Source: Shewanella intestini
GTDB lineage: Bacteria > Pseudomonadota > Gammaproteobacteria > Enterobacterales > Shewanellaceae
Direction: 5' to 3'
Assembly: GCF_018221465.1 (NCBI RefSeq)
Contig: NZ_JAAIKR010000016.1
Coordinates: 1 to 64,000 of the forward strand
DNA: 64,000 nt
In this document: positions 9,864 to 19,470 of the stretch, one piece after another
Numbering within the stretch: the first letter of the stretch is position 1
Layout of the letters: the number at the start of each line of letters is the position of its first letter
Translations under genes and position numbers: made by a program
The notes under the pieces: generated by a model
Database searches by the model: none
Told to the model about the DNA's origin: nothing
Seen by the model: only the letters and a program-made list of their open reading frames with translations

Positions 9864-10355
9864 TTACTTATCATCTACCATCACAAATATCATTGTCACA
9901 ATGGTACCAACAACAAGCGCAAGCCCCGTTGGAATAGCTAAAACAGCAACCAACTCATGGGCTGCCGACTTACCTATCATTGGTGTCATTAGCGCCATTA
10001 ATGTCCACACAAATACCCCATAACCACTGGCACCAAAACCAATCATAATACTGGTTAGCTTTTTCTTACGCTCACTCACACCACAAAACCCCAACGCCAA
10101 TATAGTAACTAAAGCTGCACTACCAATTGCGCCAGAGTGTAAATGGGCACGTTTAATATACGCTTTGGCTTTGTTATAGGCCGTCACTTTATCTTGTTCT
10201 GAAGTAAAGTTTTGCGCATGTGTGACATACACTTGCTGATGAAAATAGCCTTTTATTGTGCTATTTGCCGCGCCAAAAGCGCCACCTAATATATAACCAA
10301 ATAAGATGGTTACTAGGCACAACATTATGCCAATTCTAATGGGTTTAATATTCAA
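9864..10355 (-). CDS. Hypothetical inner-membrane protein, four TM segments
   Basis: I do not recognise the family. Four hydrophobic stretches are visible: near the N-terminus (IGIMLCLVTILFGYILGG), then SGAIGSAALVTILALGF, GFGASGYGVFVWTLMALM, and LAIPTGLALVVGTIVTMIF at the C-terminus. A polar loop of about 50 residues follows the first. The predicted start is TTG at 10355 because CAGGAG lies 8 bases before it; the ATG codons at 10379/10376 overlap this site and have no Shine-Dalgarno of their own. That gives 163 residues. No operon partner is present. Confidence 0.6.
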   Translation of the reverse strand: MNIKPIRIGIMLCLVTILFGYILGGAFGAANSTIKGYFHQQVYVTHAQNFTSEQDKVTAYNKAKAYIKRAHLHSGAIGSAALVTILALGFCGVSERKKKLTSIMIGFGASGYGVFVWTLMALMTPMIGKSAAHELVAVLAIPTGLALVVGTIVTMIFVMVDDK

Positions 10356-10552
10356 ACTAATCACTCCTGATATCATCATATTGTCAGTGTAAGCGATGCG
10401 GTAAATAAGGTTAACTTAATTAAAGTACATCATAGATATAACCTATGGTTAATGACGCGGGTGCAGTGATTAAGTTGCCAAATAATTTAATCATGCCAAT
10501 ATAAATAACCATGGCTGATTTTCAGTATCACTTAATTTTATATGGCGTAATT

Positions 10553-11236
10553 ATGAGCAAAAAAACTGTCGTGATGTTAGGCGCAACGGGCGCAGTAGGT
10601 AATCACTGCGCGTTAGTATTAAGTGAACATCCTGAAGTAAAAAAACTGACGCTATTAGGCAGACGTATCGCCAGCAACATTCAAGCAGACATTGTTAATC
10701 AGCACATCATTGATATTTTTAATCCCGACAGTTATCGCCATTTATTAACAGGACATAACACTGCGGTATGTACTTTAGGTGTGGGCTCACCAACACAAGT
10801 GTCGCAGCAAGCGTTTATTAAAATTGACCGTGATGCAGTATTAGCCTTTGCCAGTGCATGTAAAGAGGCGGGAGTATTGGAGTTTGCGTTATTGAGCTCG
10901 ATTGGTGCAAATGCCAAATCCAAAAACTACTATATGCGCACTAAAGGTGAACTTGAACAAGGCTTACAAGCATTGGGGTTTACCCGTTTAAGCTTATTCC
11001 ACCCTTCTATGATATTAACCCCCGAAAACCGCTATGGTTTATCACAAGCTATCGCCTTGCGAGTGTGTAAGTTAATTAACCCGTTCTTTTTTGGTTCAGC
11101 AAGCCGTTTTAAAGGCATACCAGTGGCGATTTTAGGCCAAGCGATTGCGTTACATGTTACCAAGCCATATCAAGCTCAATGCAATGAATCGACCCAGATA
11201 TTGCATTGGCAAGATATGATGGATTTACACCAGTAA
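10553..11236 (+). CDS. Atypical SDR / NAD(P)-binding protein, short paralogue
   Basis: A 227-residue Rossmann protein: VVMLGATGAVGNHCALVL at about 6-23, LTLLGRR, a TLGVGSPTQVSQQAF segment, SSIGANAKSKNYYMRTKGELEQGL (Tyr-x-x-x-Lys) and LFHPSMIL. It shares architecture with the gene at 1554 but lacks that gene's low-complexity insert. I start it at the ATG at 10553 because the protein then opens MSKKTVVMLGATG as family members usually do; an in-frame ATG at 10511 would add 14 residues. Neither start has a strong ribosome site. Substrate unknown. Confidence 0.75.
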   Translation: MSKKTVVMLGATGAVGNHCALVLSEHPEVKKLTLLGRRIASNIQADIVNQHIIDIFNPDSYRHLLTGHNTAVCTLGVGSPTQVSQQAFIKIDRDAVLAFASACKEAGVLEFALLSSIGANAKSKNYYMRTKGELEQGLQALGFTRLSLFHPSMILTPENRYGLSQAIALRVCKLINPFFFGSASRFKGIPVAILGQAIALHVTKPYQAQCNESTQILHWQDMMDLHQ

Positions 11237-11246
11237 GACAAAATAA

Positions 11247-11274
11247 AAAAACGAGCCTTTAAAGGCTCGTTTTA
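11247..11274. terminator. Bidirectional terminator, SDR and dbpA
   Basis: AAAACGAGCCTTT / AAAGGCTCGTTTT is a perfect inverted repeat with A and T runs on both sides, 10 bases after the SDR stop and about 100 bases beyond the dbpA stop. Confidence 0.85.
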
Positions 11275-11376
11275 GTTTGCTTGTGAGCTTATTTATTTGC
11301 CCTCAAATCCAGCTTCGAAGTGCAACACATCGCCAACTGTTATCAATATCAACCCAACAAATGGCTTGCTCAGCGA

Positions 11377-12780
11377 TTATAAAAACCACGCGCGATAAGT
11401 TTTACCTTTTAAGCGCCCATTGGTGATTTTATTTAACGCTTTTTTAGCCGCAAAACGATTAACAGCCACGTATGAACGAATATCAGTCACTTTAATTTTA
11501 CCAATATCGGTGCCGGCAATACCGTTTTCACCAGTCAACCCTCCCACAATGTCGCCAGGTCTAATTTTATGCTTTTTACCGGCGTCAATTTGAATGGTCA
11601 CCATTTCAGCTTCAATTGGCTGCTGAGTTAACACACTACTCGATGGCAATGGCGTTTCAACAATGGCTTTACCCATGGCATCTTCAATCAACGACACTTT
11701 ATAGGCATCTTCATTACTAAAGAAGGTATAAGCTACGCCAGTGCTACCAGCACGCCCAGTTCGGCCAATACGATGAATATGCACTTCAGTGTCATAAGCA
11801 ATATGATAATTAAATACCGCATCTAGCGCGTCGATATCTAAACCACGGGCTGCAACGTCAGTTGCCACTAACACACGGGCGCTTTTATTGGCAAATTGCA
11901 GCAACATTTTATCGCGATCGCGCTGTTCTAAATCACCATGAAGTGCTAATACGCTAAAGCCTTTACCCGCTAAGGTATCAGCCACTTTTTGGGTTTCACG
12001 CTTGGTATTACAAAACACTACTGCGCTTTCAGGCTGGCGATCAAGTAGTAATAATTCCAATGCTTCAGTACGACCTTGACCGTCTTCTATTAAATAAAAC
12101 TTTTGCTCAATAGTGAGATCGTCATGAGTTGACTCAACTTTTACCATGGTCGGTTTATACATTATTTGATCAGCCACGGTTTTTATTTGCTCAGGGAAAG
12201 TGGCACTAAATAACAATGTTTGGCGCTCATGAGGCATTTCAGCGACAATTTGATCGAGCTGATCTTGAAAACCCATTTCTAACATACGGTCGGCTTCATC
12301 AAGCACCAACATGTTTACATTGCTTAGGTCTAAACGGTTACGATCTAAATGATCCACAATTCGTCCAGGGGTGCCGACAATAATGTGCGCGCCATGTTCT
12401 AACGAGCCAATTTGCGGCCCCATTGGTACACCACCACAAAGTGTGAGCACTTTCACGTTATGGGTGCCGCGCGCTAAAGTACGAATTTCTTTCGCCACTT
12501 GATCGGCTAATTCACGAGTAGGACATAACACCATGGTTTGAATACGAAAGCGTTTCACATCCAGTTTATTGAGTAAACCTAAGCCAAACGCCGCAGTCTT
12601 ACCTGAGCCCGTTTTGGCTTGGGCGATAACATCGTCGCCGGCCAAAATGGTCGGCAAACTTTGAGCTTGAATTTGCGTCATCGCCTCAAAATTCATGGTT
12701 TTGAGGTTATCGAGTAAATCTTGCTTTAATGGCAAAGAAGCGAAGGCTGTAGAAGCCCCTTGTTGGATAGATTGACTCAA
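11377..12780 (-). CDS. dbpA: ATP-dependent RNA helicase DbpA
   Basis: A DEAD-box helicase with AQAKTGSGKTAAF, PTRELADQ, DEADRMLEMGF, SAT and [10 protein letters not shown], and a C-terminal domain of about 75 residues (IQIDAGKKHKIRPGDIVGGL onwards, ending LKGKTYRAWFL). This is the DbpA RNA-binding domain, which in E. coli recognises hairpin 92 of 23S rRNA. DbpA acts in late 50S assembly. The start is a TTG at 12780: AAGGGG lies 8 bases upstream, and the 23 residues before it are hydrophobic and unlike any DbpA N-terminus. Length is then 467 residues. It is convergent with the SDR gene. Confidence 0.9.
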   Translation of the reverse strand: MSQSIQQGASTAFASLPLKQDLLDNLKTMNFEAMTQIQAQSLPTILAGDDVIAQAKTGSGKTAAFGLGLLNKLDVKRFRIQTMVLCPTRELADQVAKEIRTLARGTHNVKVLTLCGGVPMGPQIGSLEHGAHIIVGTPGRIVDHLDRNRLDLSNVNMLVLDEADRMLEMGFQDQLDQIVAEMPHERQTLLFSATFPEQIKTVADQIMYKPTMVKVESTHDDLTIEQKFYLIEDGQGRTEALELLLLDRQPESAVVFCNTKRETQKVADTLAGKGFSVLALHGDLEQRDRDKMLLQFANKSARVLVATDVAARGLDIDALDAVFNYHIAYDTEVHIHRIGRTGRAGSTGVAYTFFSNEDAYKVSLIEDAMGKAIVETPLPSSSVLTQQPIEAEMVTIQIDAGKKHKIRPGDIVGGLTGENGIAGTDIGKIKVTDIRSYVAVNRFAAKKALNKITNGRLKGKTYRAWFL

Positions 12781-13310
12781 AATAAACCCCTTGAATTGAG
12801 CAAAAAAACAAATGACAGACAACATTAAGCTAATGCTTAAACAAGCCAATCATATAAAAATTAACGAATGACGCGCTAAAACTGACGAAGCTAATCACCT
12901 GCAAAGCATGACAAAAGCCAGAAACAATTTGGCCAAGGGAAACGAACAATTTGTTCAGCTGCAACCTTGGCCTATATGGCCGATATTGTAGCAATAATTC
13001 ACCCAGTTAGCTGCTTAATTAATGACTTTATAAACGCTAAATTGGTGTGTGTTTTTTCAGACTTCTCCCATTCGCTGTTAAAGCAGAGGAGTCTATAAAG
13101 TATTCCTCATCAATCAAACAATTGAATACGGTGGCATTCATAATGCGCTTTCAAACCTCATAGAGCACTACGCAACAAAACCAAACTAAGATATCCCTAC
13201 AACTATTGTTAATAATATGTTGCCAACAAGTTTCACCAAGGTTACATTGAGGGTGATATAAAAAATCAATTATAAGATTTAAATAATCACTAATATTACA
13301 GGGACTCAGT
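12781..13310. other. Gene-free divergent spacer with a hairpin in the dbpA leader
   Basis: No credible ORF. At 12931-12972 GGCCAAGG and CCTTGGCC bracket an inner GAAC/GTTC repeat, forming a nested hairpin about 150 bases upstream of the dbpA start. The right part presumably holds the promoter of the TonB-dependent receptor; I see no confident operator. Confidence 0.5.
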
Positions 13311-16178
13311 ATGCATACATCTCAAATCGCAAAAGCTATTCGCTTAGCCTGTGTTTACGGCACGCTGTCAACAGCTGCACTTTCAACAAGTGTAATGGCT
13401 GTTGAAGTTGATGAAAATGATGAAGAAATAGAACGAATTGTCACCACCGGTTCTCACATTCCTAAAACAGAATATTCAAATCCAACCCCTATCATGGTGA
13501 TTGACCAAGCTGAAATGCAAAAATTTGGTACGCCAGACTTAGCATCGATGTTGGCTGAATTACCAGCAATTGGCTCAACAGACACCTTAGTGGGTAACAA
13601 TAATTCAAACGCCAATGCGGGTTTAAGCTCGGCAGATTTACGCCGTCTAGGTTCAAAACGTACCTTAGTATTAGTAAACGGTAAACGTCACGTTGCGGGT
13701 GCTCCAGGTTCTTCACAAGTTGACCTTTCAACCATTCCTACCGCATTGATTGAACGAATTGAAATCATTACTGGTGGTGCATCAGCCATTTACGGTTCTG
13801 ATGCGGTATCGGGCGTTGTTAACGTCATCATGAAAAAAGATTTTGAAGGTTTCTTGTTTAACGCAACAGGTGCAACTTCAGTCGACGATGTTGAATACGG
13901 CAACCATAGTTTTAACGTGGTAGCGGGTACCTCAAACGAGAAAGGCAATGTGAGTGTTTATGCCGGCGTTGAAAGAACCAAACAAACCATGTCACGAGAC
14001 TTAACTCAGTTAGAAAACTGGGGAACCATTGTTAACCCACTTGATACTGGTGAAGACGACGGTATACCAGACAGATTACGTGTGAAGAATGTCGGCTCAG
14101 AAATGATCAATAAATGGGGCGTTATCAATCCGTTTTCTGATTCACGCTTTACCTTTGATGACAGCGGCAATATGCAAGCACAGTGTGTACGTGACGGTAC
14201 TAATAGCTTTGCATTTGGTCAGTTTGAAAACGGGTGTGACACTGCATTCTTTACTGAAGATTATGAGAATATTTATCCTGAAGTAGACCGAGTTAACTTA
14301 GGTGGTACGTTTAATTATGAACTAGCTGAAAATGTTAGTCTTTATGGTGATATTAAATACACTAAATCTGAGATTAAGCAGCAATTCCAACCAGGCTTTA
14401 GCTTTGGTGGAATTGCCATTGATGTGGCAAATAATGCTTACCTTTCAGACGATGCACGTGCAGCATTAGGTGGAACAGGCACAACATCAATGGCTAAATT
14501 CTTCGATGAATTAGGCAACCGTTCAGCCCACAATAACCGCGACTTATTCCGTTTTGTAGGTGGTGTAGAAGGTTTTGTTACCGCAAGTGAAACCGAGATT
14601 GATTATGAGGTTTACTACATTTACGGCGAAACTAACAACGTACGCGTAACTGAAAACGATATCATTGAAGGTAACTTAGCCGCTGCTATTGACTCCATTG
14701 TTGACCCAAACACTGGGGAAATCGTTTGTAATGACTATACTGCGGGCTCTGTCGACCCTTCAGGTTGTGTGCCTTATAACCCATTTGGTTATAACCAAGC
14801 CTCTGAAGAAGCCAAAGATTGGATTTCTGCAGACGTCACGCGCCAAGATAAAATTACTCAACAAGTTATTGGCGCTTCAGCCACATTCGACACCGGTGAA
14901 TTTATGAACTTACAAGGCGGTCCAGTCGCCTTTGCTACTGGTTTTGAGTACCGTGAAGAGACCTCATCATCCATTACTGATGAACTCACAAAATCTGGTG
15001 CATTAGCTGGTGCAGCAACACCGGATGAAAATGCAGACTACGATGTAAGTGAAGTATTCATTGAAGTCAGCTTACCGCTATTAGCCGGTTTATCATTTGC
15101 TGAAGAGCTGACATTAGACGGAGCATATCGTATTGCTAACTATTCACATGTTGAAGATAGAGTGGATGCATGGAAAGTTGGCTTAATGTACGCCCCAATC
15201 GATTCGGTACGTATTCGTGCAACGCATGGTTCAGCCGTTCGTGCACCTAACCTTGAAGAAGCCTTTAGTCCACTATCGCCTGGTTTTGCTCGAGTATCTG
15301 ACCCGTGTGATGCTGATAACATTAATGACGATCCAGATAGAGCGGCAAACTGTGCAGCACTGGGTATCCCTGTGGGTTGGGAAGCAAACGACAATGTCAG
15401 TATTGACACGCTTTCAGGTGGTAATGATCAATTAACACCTGAAACCTCAACCTCGACAACGGTAGGTATGGTATGGCAACCAACGTTTGTTGAAAACCTA
15501 GCCATTACTGTTGATTATTATAAAATTGAAATTGAAGATGCAATTATCTCTGTTGCGTCACAAGACATTGCCGACAACTGTGTTGATGCAACTGGGGGCT
15601 TAGATGCGCAATACTGTAGCGCAATTGACCGTGACCCAACGACCTTTGATATTGATTTAGTCCGTTCTGGCTTCTTAAATGCAGCCGCATTAAACACTTC
15701 AGGTGTTGAGTCTGACATTAGTTACAACCTTGGCTTAGAAGATTTCGCTTTAGAAGGTGATCTTAAATTCAACCTCTTTGTGAACAAGCTAATTGAGCTT
15801 GAAAGATTTGAATTCCAAGACCGTCCTGACGAAATTAACGTTGAAACAGGTGAAGTTGGTGACCCTGAATGGCAGTTTAGATTCAATACCAGCTACACAA
15901 TTGACGATTTAACTGTAAGTTATGGCGTACGTTATATTGATAACGTAGTGACTTATGATGTATCACCAGGTGGCGGGTCGCCTGAAGATTTATCACCAGG
16001 TTACATTCCGTCATTAACCACTCATGACTTATCAATGAACTATTATGTTTCTGATAACATCAATGTTTACGCCGGTGTACGTAATATCTTTGATGCACTA
16101 CCACCAGGTTACACGGTAAATGCACAATATGACTTAATTGGTCGCCGCATCTTTGGTGGATTGAACGTCACGTTCTAA
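13311..16178 (+). CDS. TonB-dependent receptor, substrate unknown
   Basis: A 955-residue outer-membrane receptor. The N-terminus reads as a signal peptide with cleavage near SVMA-VEVDE (residue 31). The plug follows: ERIVTTGSHIPKTEYSNPTPIMVI, LRRLGSKRTLVLVNGKRHV, IERIEIITGGASAIYGSDAVSGVVNVI. The barrel ends in NVTF, with the terminal aromatic expected for BAM-dependent assembly. The subclass with a long SH(I/R)-P-style plug start is abundant in Shewanella and Alteromonadales and often imports carbohydrates, peptides or other organics rather than siderophores. There is no neighbour to suggest a cargo. AGGGAC precedes the ATG, and a strong terminator follows the stop. Confidence 0.85.
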   Translation: MHTSQIAKAIRLACVYGTLSTAALSTSVMAVEVDENDEEIERIVTTGSHIPKTEYSNPTPIMVIDQAEMQKFGTPDLASMLAELPAIGSTDTLVGNNNSNANAGLSSADLRRLGSKRTLVLVNGKRHVAGAPGSSQVDLSTIPTALIERIEIITGGASAIYGSDAVSGVVNVIMKKDFEGFLFNATGATSVDDVEYGNHSFNVVAGTSNEKGNVSVYAGVERTKQTMSRDLTQLENWGTIVNPLDTGEDDGIPDRLRVKNVGSEMINKWGVINPFSDSRFTFDDSGNMQAQCVRDGTNSFAFGQFENGCDTAFFTEDYENIYPEVDRVNLGGTFNYELAENVSLYGDIKYTKSEIKQQFQPGFSFGGIAIDVANNAYLSDDARAALGGTGTTSMAKFFDELGNRSAHNNRDLFRFVGGVEGFVTASETEIDYEVYYIYGETNNVRVTENDIIEGNLAAAIDSIVDPNTGEIVCNDYTAGSVDPSGCVPYNPFGYNQASEEAKDWISADVTRQDKITQQVIGASATFDTGEFMNLQGGPVAFATGFEYREETSSSITDELTKSGALAGAATPDENADYDVSEVFIEVSLPLLAGLSFAEELTLDGAYRIANYSHVEDRVDAWKVGLMYAPIDSVRIRATHGSAVRAPNLEEAFSPLSPGFARVSDPCDADNINDDPDRAANCAALGIPVGWEANDNVSIDTLSGGNDQLTPETSTSTTVGMVWQPTFVENLAITVDYYKIEIEDAIISVASQDIADNCVDATGGLDAQYCSAIDRDPTTFDIDLVRSGFLNAAALNTSGVESDISYNLGLEDFALEGDLKFNLFVNKLIELERFEFQDRPDEINVETGEVGDPEWQFRFNTSYTIDDLTVSYGVRYIDNVVTYDVSPGGGSPEDLSPGYIPSLTTHDLSMNYYVSDNINVYAGVRNIFDALPPGYTVNAQYDLIGRRIFGGLNVTF

Positions 16179-16210
16179 CTTAACCATTCATGGCTGAGCC
16201 AGTAACCTTT

Positions 16211-16244
16211 ATGCCTGTCAGTTTAACTGACAGGCATTTTTATT
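16211..16244 (+). terminator. Terminator of the TonB-dependent receptor gene
   Basis: ATGCCTGTCAGTT / AACTGACAGGCAT, nearly without a loop, followed by a T-rich run. A very similar stem (GCCTGT/ACAGGC core) closes the M13 peptidase gene at 21021. Confidence 0.85.
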
Positions 16245-16319
16245 ACTTGGGTTACGATTATCTTTCTATTGGAACTTGTCAAACTAAAGCACAACGCTGG
16301 AATAGCTTTTCTTTTTCAG

Positions 16320-16350
16320 CATTCAAGCATTCAAGCATTCAAGCATTCAA
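16320..16350. repeat. 8-bp tandem array, about four units
   Basis: CATTCAAG repeats at 16320, 16328 and 16336, with a partial unit at 16344. It lies between two terminators in a convergent intergenic region. Confidence 0.85.
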
Positions 16351-16381
16351 TAAATTGCCTATCAACCACACATTTGAGCCA

Positions 16382-16405
16382 TAAAAAAGAGCGCCTAAGC
16401 GCTCT
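16382..16405 (-). terminator. Terminator of the yadGH operon
   Basis: AGAGCGC-CTAA-GCGCTCT hairpin followed on the minus strand by six T. It lies about 45 bases past the yadH stop. Confidence 0.8.
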
Positions 16406-16414
16406 ATTTCAATT

Positions 16415-16438
16415 GAGAGTGAGAGTGAGAGTGAGAGT
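16415..16438. repeat. 6-bp tandem array, four units
   Basis: GAGAGT occurs four times in a row, between the yadH stop and its terminator, so on the minus strand it is inside the transcript's 3' end. Confidence 0.85.
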
Positions 16439-16448
16439 GACTTTAAGG

Positions 16449-17219
16449 TTAACTTCTTAACCCTATCCCGCGTGAAATTAAATAATACGCCACAAACCAT
16501 AATCCAGCACAAAAGCCAATAATAATGGCCAAAGACAATGGCACACTCATGTCTGAATAGCCTAAAAAGCCATAACGAAACACGTTAATAACATACACAA
16601 CAGGGTTTAATGCCGACACGCCTTGCCAAAAATCAGGCAGTAATGACAATGAGTAAAACACCCCGCCTAAGTACGTTAATGGCGTTAATACAAACGTGGG
16701 GATAATACTGATGTCATCATAACTTTTGGCAAACACCGCGTTAATTAACCCAGCAAGGGCAAACATCATTGACGTTAATAACGCAGTAAGTAACACCAAG
16801 CCAAGATGATGAATAGAAATATCCACAAAGCACATTGCCACTATTGTCACTATGCAGCCAACAATTAATCCACGAGTGACACCGCCGCCAACATAACCGG
16901 CAATCATCACATAATGCGGTACAGGCGCAACCATAATTTCTTCAAGGTTACGCTGAAACTTAGCACTGTAAAAAGAGGACGCAACATTAGAAAACGAGTT
17001 AGTGATCACCGACATCATAATCAACCCTGGCGCAATAAATTCCATGTAACTCACGCCACCCATTTGCCCAATACGGCTACCAACCAGGTTACCAAAAATT
17101 AAAAAATATAAGGTCATGGTAATCGCAGGCGGTACAATCGTTTGTACCCAAATACGCGAAAACCGAGTAATTTCTTTGGTTAAGATACTTTTAAATGCAA
17201 TAAGGTATAACGGGTTCAT
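16449..17219 (-). CDS. yadH: ABC-2 type transporter permease YadH-like
   Basis: A 256-residue ABC-2 permease with about six hydrophobic stretches, among them ITMTLYFLIFGNLVG, GLIMMSVITNSFSN, LVLLTALLTSMMFALAG and LSLAIIIGFCAGLWFV. Length and sequence fit E. coli YadH (256 residues). It overlaps the ATPase gene by one base (TAATG), so the two are translationally coupled. The substrate of YadGH is not established. Order hpt, yadG, yadH resembles E. coli, which has can in between; can is absent here. Confidence 0.85.
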   Translation of the reverse strand: MNPLYLIAFKSILTKEITRFSRIWVQTIVPPAITMTLYFLIFGNLVGSRIGQMGGVSYMEFIAPGLIMMSVITNSFSNVASSFYSAKFQRNLEEIMVAPVPHYVMIAGYVGGGVTRGLIVGCIVTIVAMCFVDISIHHLGLVLLTALLTSMMFALAGLINAVFAKSYDDISIIPTFVLTPLTYLGGVFYSLSLLPDFWQGVSALNPVVYVINVFRYGFLGYSDMSVPLSLAIIIGFCAGLWFVAYYLISRGIGLRS

Positions 17220-18154
17220 TATTTTGCCTCCTTGGCTTTTTCGACCAATTCAACAAACAACTCTTCAAGGCGGTTAGATTTATTACGCATTGATATGACT
17301 TCTATATTGGCTGCAGATAACAAGGTAAATACTTCATTGATATTATGATCTTTGGCCACATCGACTTCTAAGGTATGTGAGTCAGTTAAGCGACAAGTTA
17401 TGTTGCCTAAATCAGGTGTTTGAGTCACATTGTTACGTAAATCAAGAATAAAGGTTTCCATGTTCAGTTTGCTTAACAATGCCTTCATGGTGGTGCACTC
17501 AACTAACATCCCTTGGTCGATAATACCGATATTACGACACAGCATTTCAGCCTCTTCAAGGTAATGAGTGGTCAAAATAATCGTCACCCCTTGCTCATTG
17601 ATTTGCTTTAAAAAGTCCCACATAGAACGGCGCAGCTCAATGTCTACCCCTGCGGTAGGTTCATCTAAAATCAGCAGTTTTGGGCGATGCATTAACGCAC
17701 GCGCAATCATTAAACGGCGTTTCATCCCACCCGATAACTGCCTAGCTTGCGCATTACGCTTGCCCCACAAGTCTAATTGAGTCAAATATTGCTCAGCACG
17801 TTCAAGCGCAACTTGGCGGGTAACCCCATAATAGCCTGCTTGGTTCACCACAATTTGCAGCACGGTTTCAAACTGGTTAAAGTTAAATTCTTGTGGCACT
17901 AAACCAATACATAACTTGGCTTGCTCAAGCTGCTTATCAATATCAAAGCCAAACACATTAACGCTGCCTTGAGACTTTTGTACTAGCGAACTAATCACAC
18001 CAATAGTGGTCGATTTACCCGCGCCATTAGGGCCTAGCAATGCAAAAAAGTCACCTTGTTTTACCGTAAGGTCTAAGCTTTTAATGGCTTGTACCCCACC
18101 TTTATAAGTCTTTTTAAGCCCCTCAATTACTAATGCATTGGCGTTATCGCCCAT
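17219..18154 (-). CDS. yadG: ABC transporter ATP-binding protein YadG-like
   Basis: A 311-residue ATPase: Walker A GPNGAGKST at 41-49, signature LSGGMKRR at 140-147, Walker B LLILDEPTAGVD near 160-171, H-loop in LTTHYLEEAE. A C-terminal domain of about 80 residues follows (from LRNNVTQTPDLG), as in drug/export-type ABC-2 ATPases. AAGGAGT precedes the ATG at a good distance. It works with the permease downstream. A strong terminator separates it from hpt, so yadGH probably has its own promoter in the 65-base gap or relies on read-through. Confidence 0.87.
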   Translation of the reverse strand: MGDNANALVIEGLKKTYKGGVQAIKSLDLTVKQGDFFALLGPNGAGKSTTIGVISSLVQKSQGSVNVFGFDIDKQLEQAKLCIGLVPQEFNFNQFETVLQIVVNQAGYYGVTRQVALERAEQYLTQLDLWGKRNAQARQLSGGMKRRLMIARALMHRPKLLILDEPTAGVDIELRRSMWDFLKQINEQGVTIILTTHYLEEAEMLCRNIGIIDQGMLVECTTMKALLSKLNMETFILDLRNNVTQTPDLGNITCRLTDSHTLEVDVAKDHNINEVFTLLSAANIEVISMRNKSNRLEELFVELVEKAKEAK

Positions 18155-18177
18155 GTGTTACTCCTTACGACAAAAAA

Positions 18178-18208
18178 CAAAAACTCCCGCAATTGCGGGA
18201 GCCTTTTT
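18178..18208. terminator. Terminator between hpt and yadG
   Basis: CTCCCGCAATTGCGGGAG is a perfect palindrome (18184-18201). On the minus strand it is followed by T-runs, directly downstream of the hpt stop. Confidence 0.9.
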
Positions 18209-18219
18209 AAACAGATTAT

Positions 18220-18750
18220 TTATGCTATTGGTACGACTTTGGCAATGTAAGGTAAGTTACGATATTGCTCAGCATAATCAATACCGTAGCCCACAATAAA
18301 CTCGTCAGGAATGCTCATACCAATAAAGTCGACAGGCACGTCAACTTCACGACGTTCAGGCTTGTCTAACAAAGTACATAACGCCAAGCTTTTCGGTTCA
18401 CGTAGTAATAGCATTTCACGGACTTTATTTAAGGTGTTACCTGAGTCAATTAAGTCTTCAACAATTAACACATCACGATCGGCAATATCTGATTGCACGT
18501 CTTTTAACACTTTTACATCACGGGTACTGGTCATCGCATTACCGTAACTTGAAACCGACATAAAATCGATTTCAACGTGGCCTTTAATGCGACGACATAA
18601 ATCAGCCATGAATACCACAGAGCCTTTTAATAGGCCCACCATTAGTAGACGCTCGCTATTGGCATAATGGGCATTAATTCGCTCAGCAAGTACATCTAAT
18701 GTTTTGTCGATTTCTTCGGTAGAAATCATCTCTTCAATGGTGTGTTTCAT
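18220..18750 (-). CDS. hpt: Hypoxanthine phosphoribosyltransferase
   Basis: A purine-salvage enzyme that converts hypoxanthine (and guanine less well) plus PRPP to IMP/GMP. The PRPP-binding motif [15 protein letters not shown] lies near residues 92-106, and [17 protein letters not shown] near 40. The C-terminal [17 protein letters not shown] is typical. From the ATG at 18750 (site GAGAGA) the protein is 176 residues, close to the E. coli enzyme. A longer frame to 18816 would run into ubiX and is rejected. It starts 7 bases after the ubiX stop and so is the last gene of mpl-ubiX-hpt. Confidence 0.93.
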   Translation of the reverse strand: MKHTIEEMISTEEIDKTLDVLAERINAHYANSERLLMVGLLKGSVVFMADLCRRIKGHVEIDFMSVSSYGNAMTSTRDVKVLKDVQSDIADRDVLIVEDLIDSGNTLNKVREMLLLREPKSLALCTLLDKPERREVDVPVDFIGMSIPDEFIVGYGIDYAEQYRNLPYIAKVVPIA

Positions 18751-18757
18751 ATGTCTC

Positions 18758-19417
18758 TCAGTGTTCAATATCAAGAGCCTGAGACTGTCCGTATCCCCAG
18801 CGACTCGTAAGTGCATGTTCGATCCCCAAATGATCGAGAATGCGAGAAACCATGAAGTTTACCAGATCTTCAACCGATTTGGGATTATGATAAAAACCTG
18901 GTGCAGCAGGCATGATAGTTGTTCCTTGACGAGTCAGGCTTAACATATGCTCTAAGTGTATGGCACTAAAGGGAGTTTCCCGAGGTACAAGGATTAATTG
19001 ACCGCGTTCTTTAATGACAACATCAGCGGCTCTTTCTAATAAATTATTACTCATCCCTGTGGCAATGGCCGCTAATGTGCCCGTTGAACACGGACACACC
19101 ACCATTTGTTTTGGCGCGGCGCTACCTGATGCTGGCGGCGAAAACCATTCATCTTTACCCAACACCACCAATTGCCCTGTTAATACAGACGTTTGTGAGG
19201 TTAAATATTCAAGCAACTGCGCATGGGCTTTGTCGCTATTGGCGCTTAATTTCAAACCATGTTCAGTGGCAAGTACCACTCTGGCGGCGCTCGAAATCAT
19301 TAAAAACACTTGATAATCTGCTTCTAATAAACACGTTAACAGTTTTAATCCATAAGGCGCACCTGACGCCCCTGTCCACGCTAAGCTAATGGCTTTGTCT
19401 TTTTTAGTGTAAGTCAT
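18758..19417 (-). CDS. ubiX: Flavin prenyltransferase UbiX
   Basis: A 219-residue UbiX/Pad1 protein with the Rossmann-like [17 protein letters not shown], the central [30 protein letters not shown] and the C-terminal [20 protein letters not shown]. UbiX attaches a dimethylallyl group to FMN, making the prenyl-FMN cofactor that UbiD needs in ubiquinone synthesis. The start at 19417 has AAAGGAAA in front; the frame upstream to 19471 overlaps mpl and lacks a site. It lies in a tight minus-strand set with mpl before and hpt after. Confidence 0.93.
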   Translation of the reverse strand: MTYTKKDKAISLAWTGASGAPYGLKLLTCLLEADYQVFLMISSAARVVLATEHGLKLSANSDKAHAQLLEYLTSQTSVLTGQLVVLGKDEWFSPPASGSAAPKQMVVCPCSTGTLAAIATGMSNNLLERAADVVIKERGQLILVPRETPFSAIHLEHMLSLTRQGTTIMPAAPGFYHNPKSVEDLVNFMVSRILDHLGIEHALTSRWGYGQSQALDIEH

Positions 19418-19470
19418 GCTTTTCCTTTCGTTATTGGGGAAACCTGTGTTGATACTCCCCAATACCCGCA

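Noticed and set aside
16190-16384. 64-codon ORF after the TonB-dependent receptor
   Set aside because: It reads through a terminator and a tandem array and has no ribosome site.
18751-18816. Longer N-terminus for hpt
   Set aside because: It would overlap the ubiX stop and add residues not found in the family; ATG 18750 has a good site.
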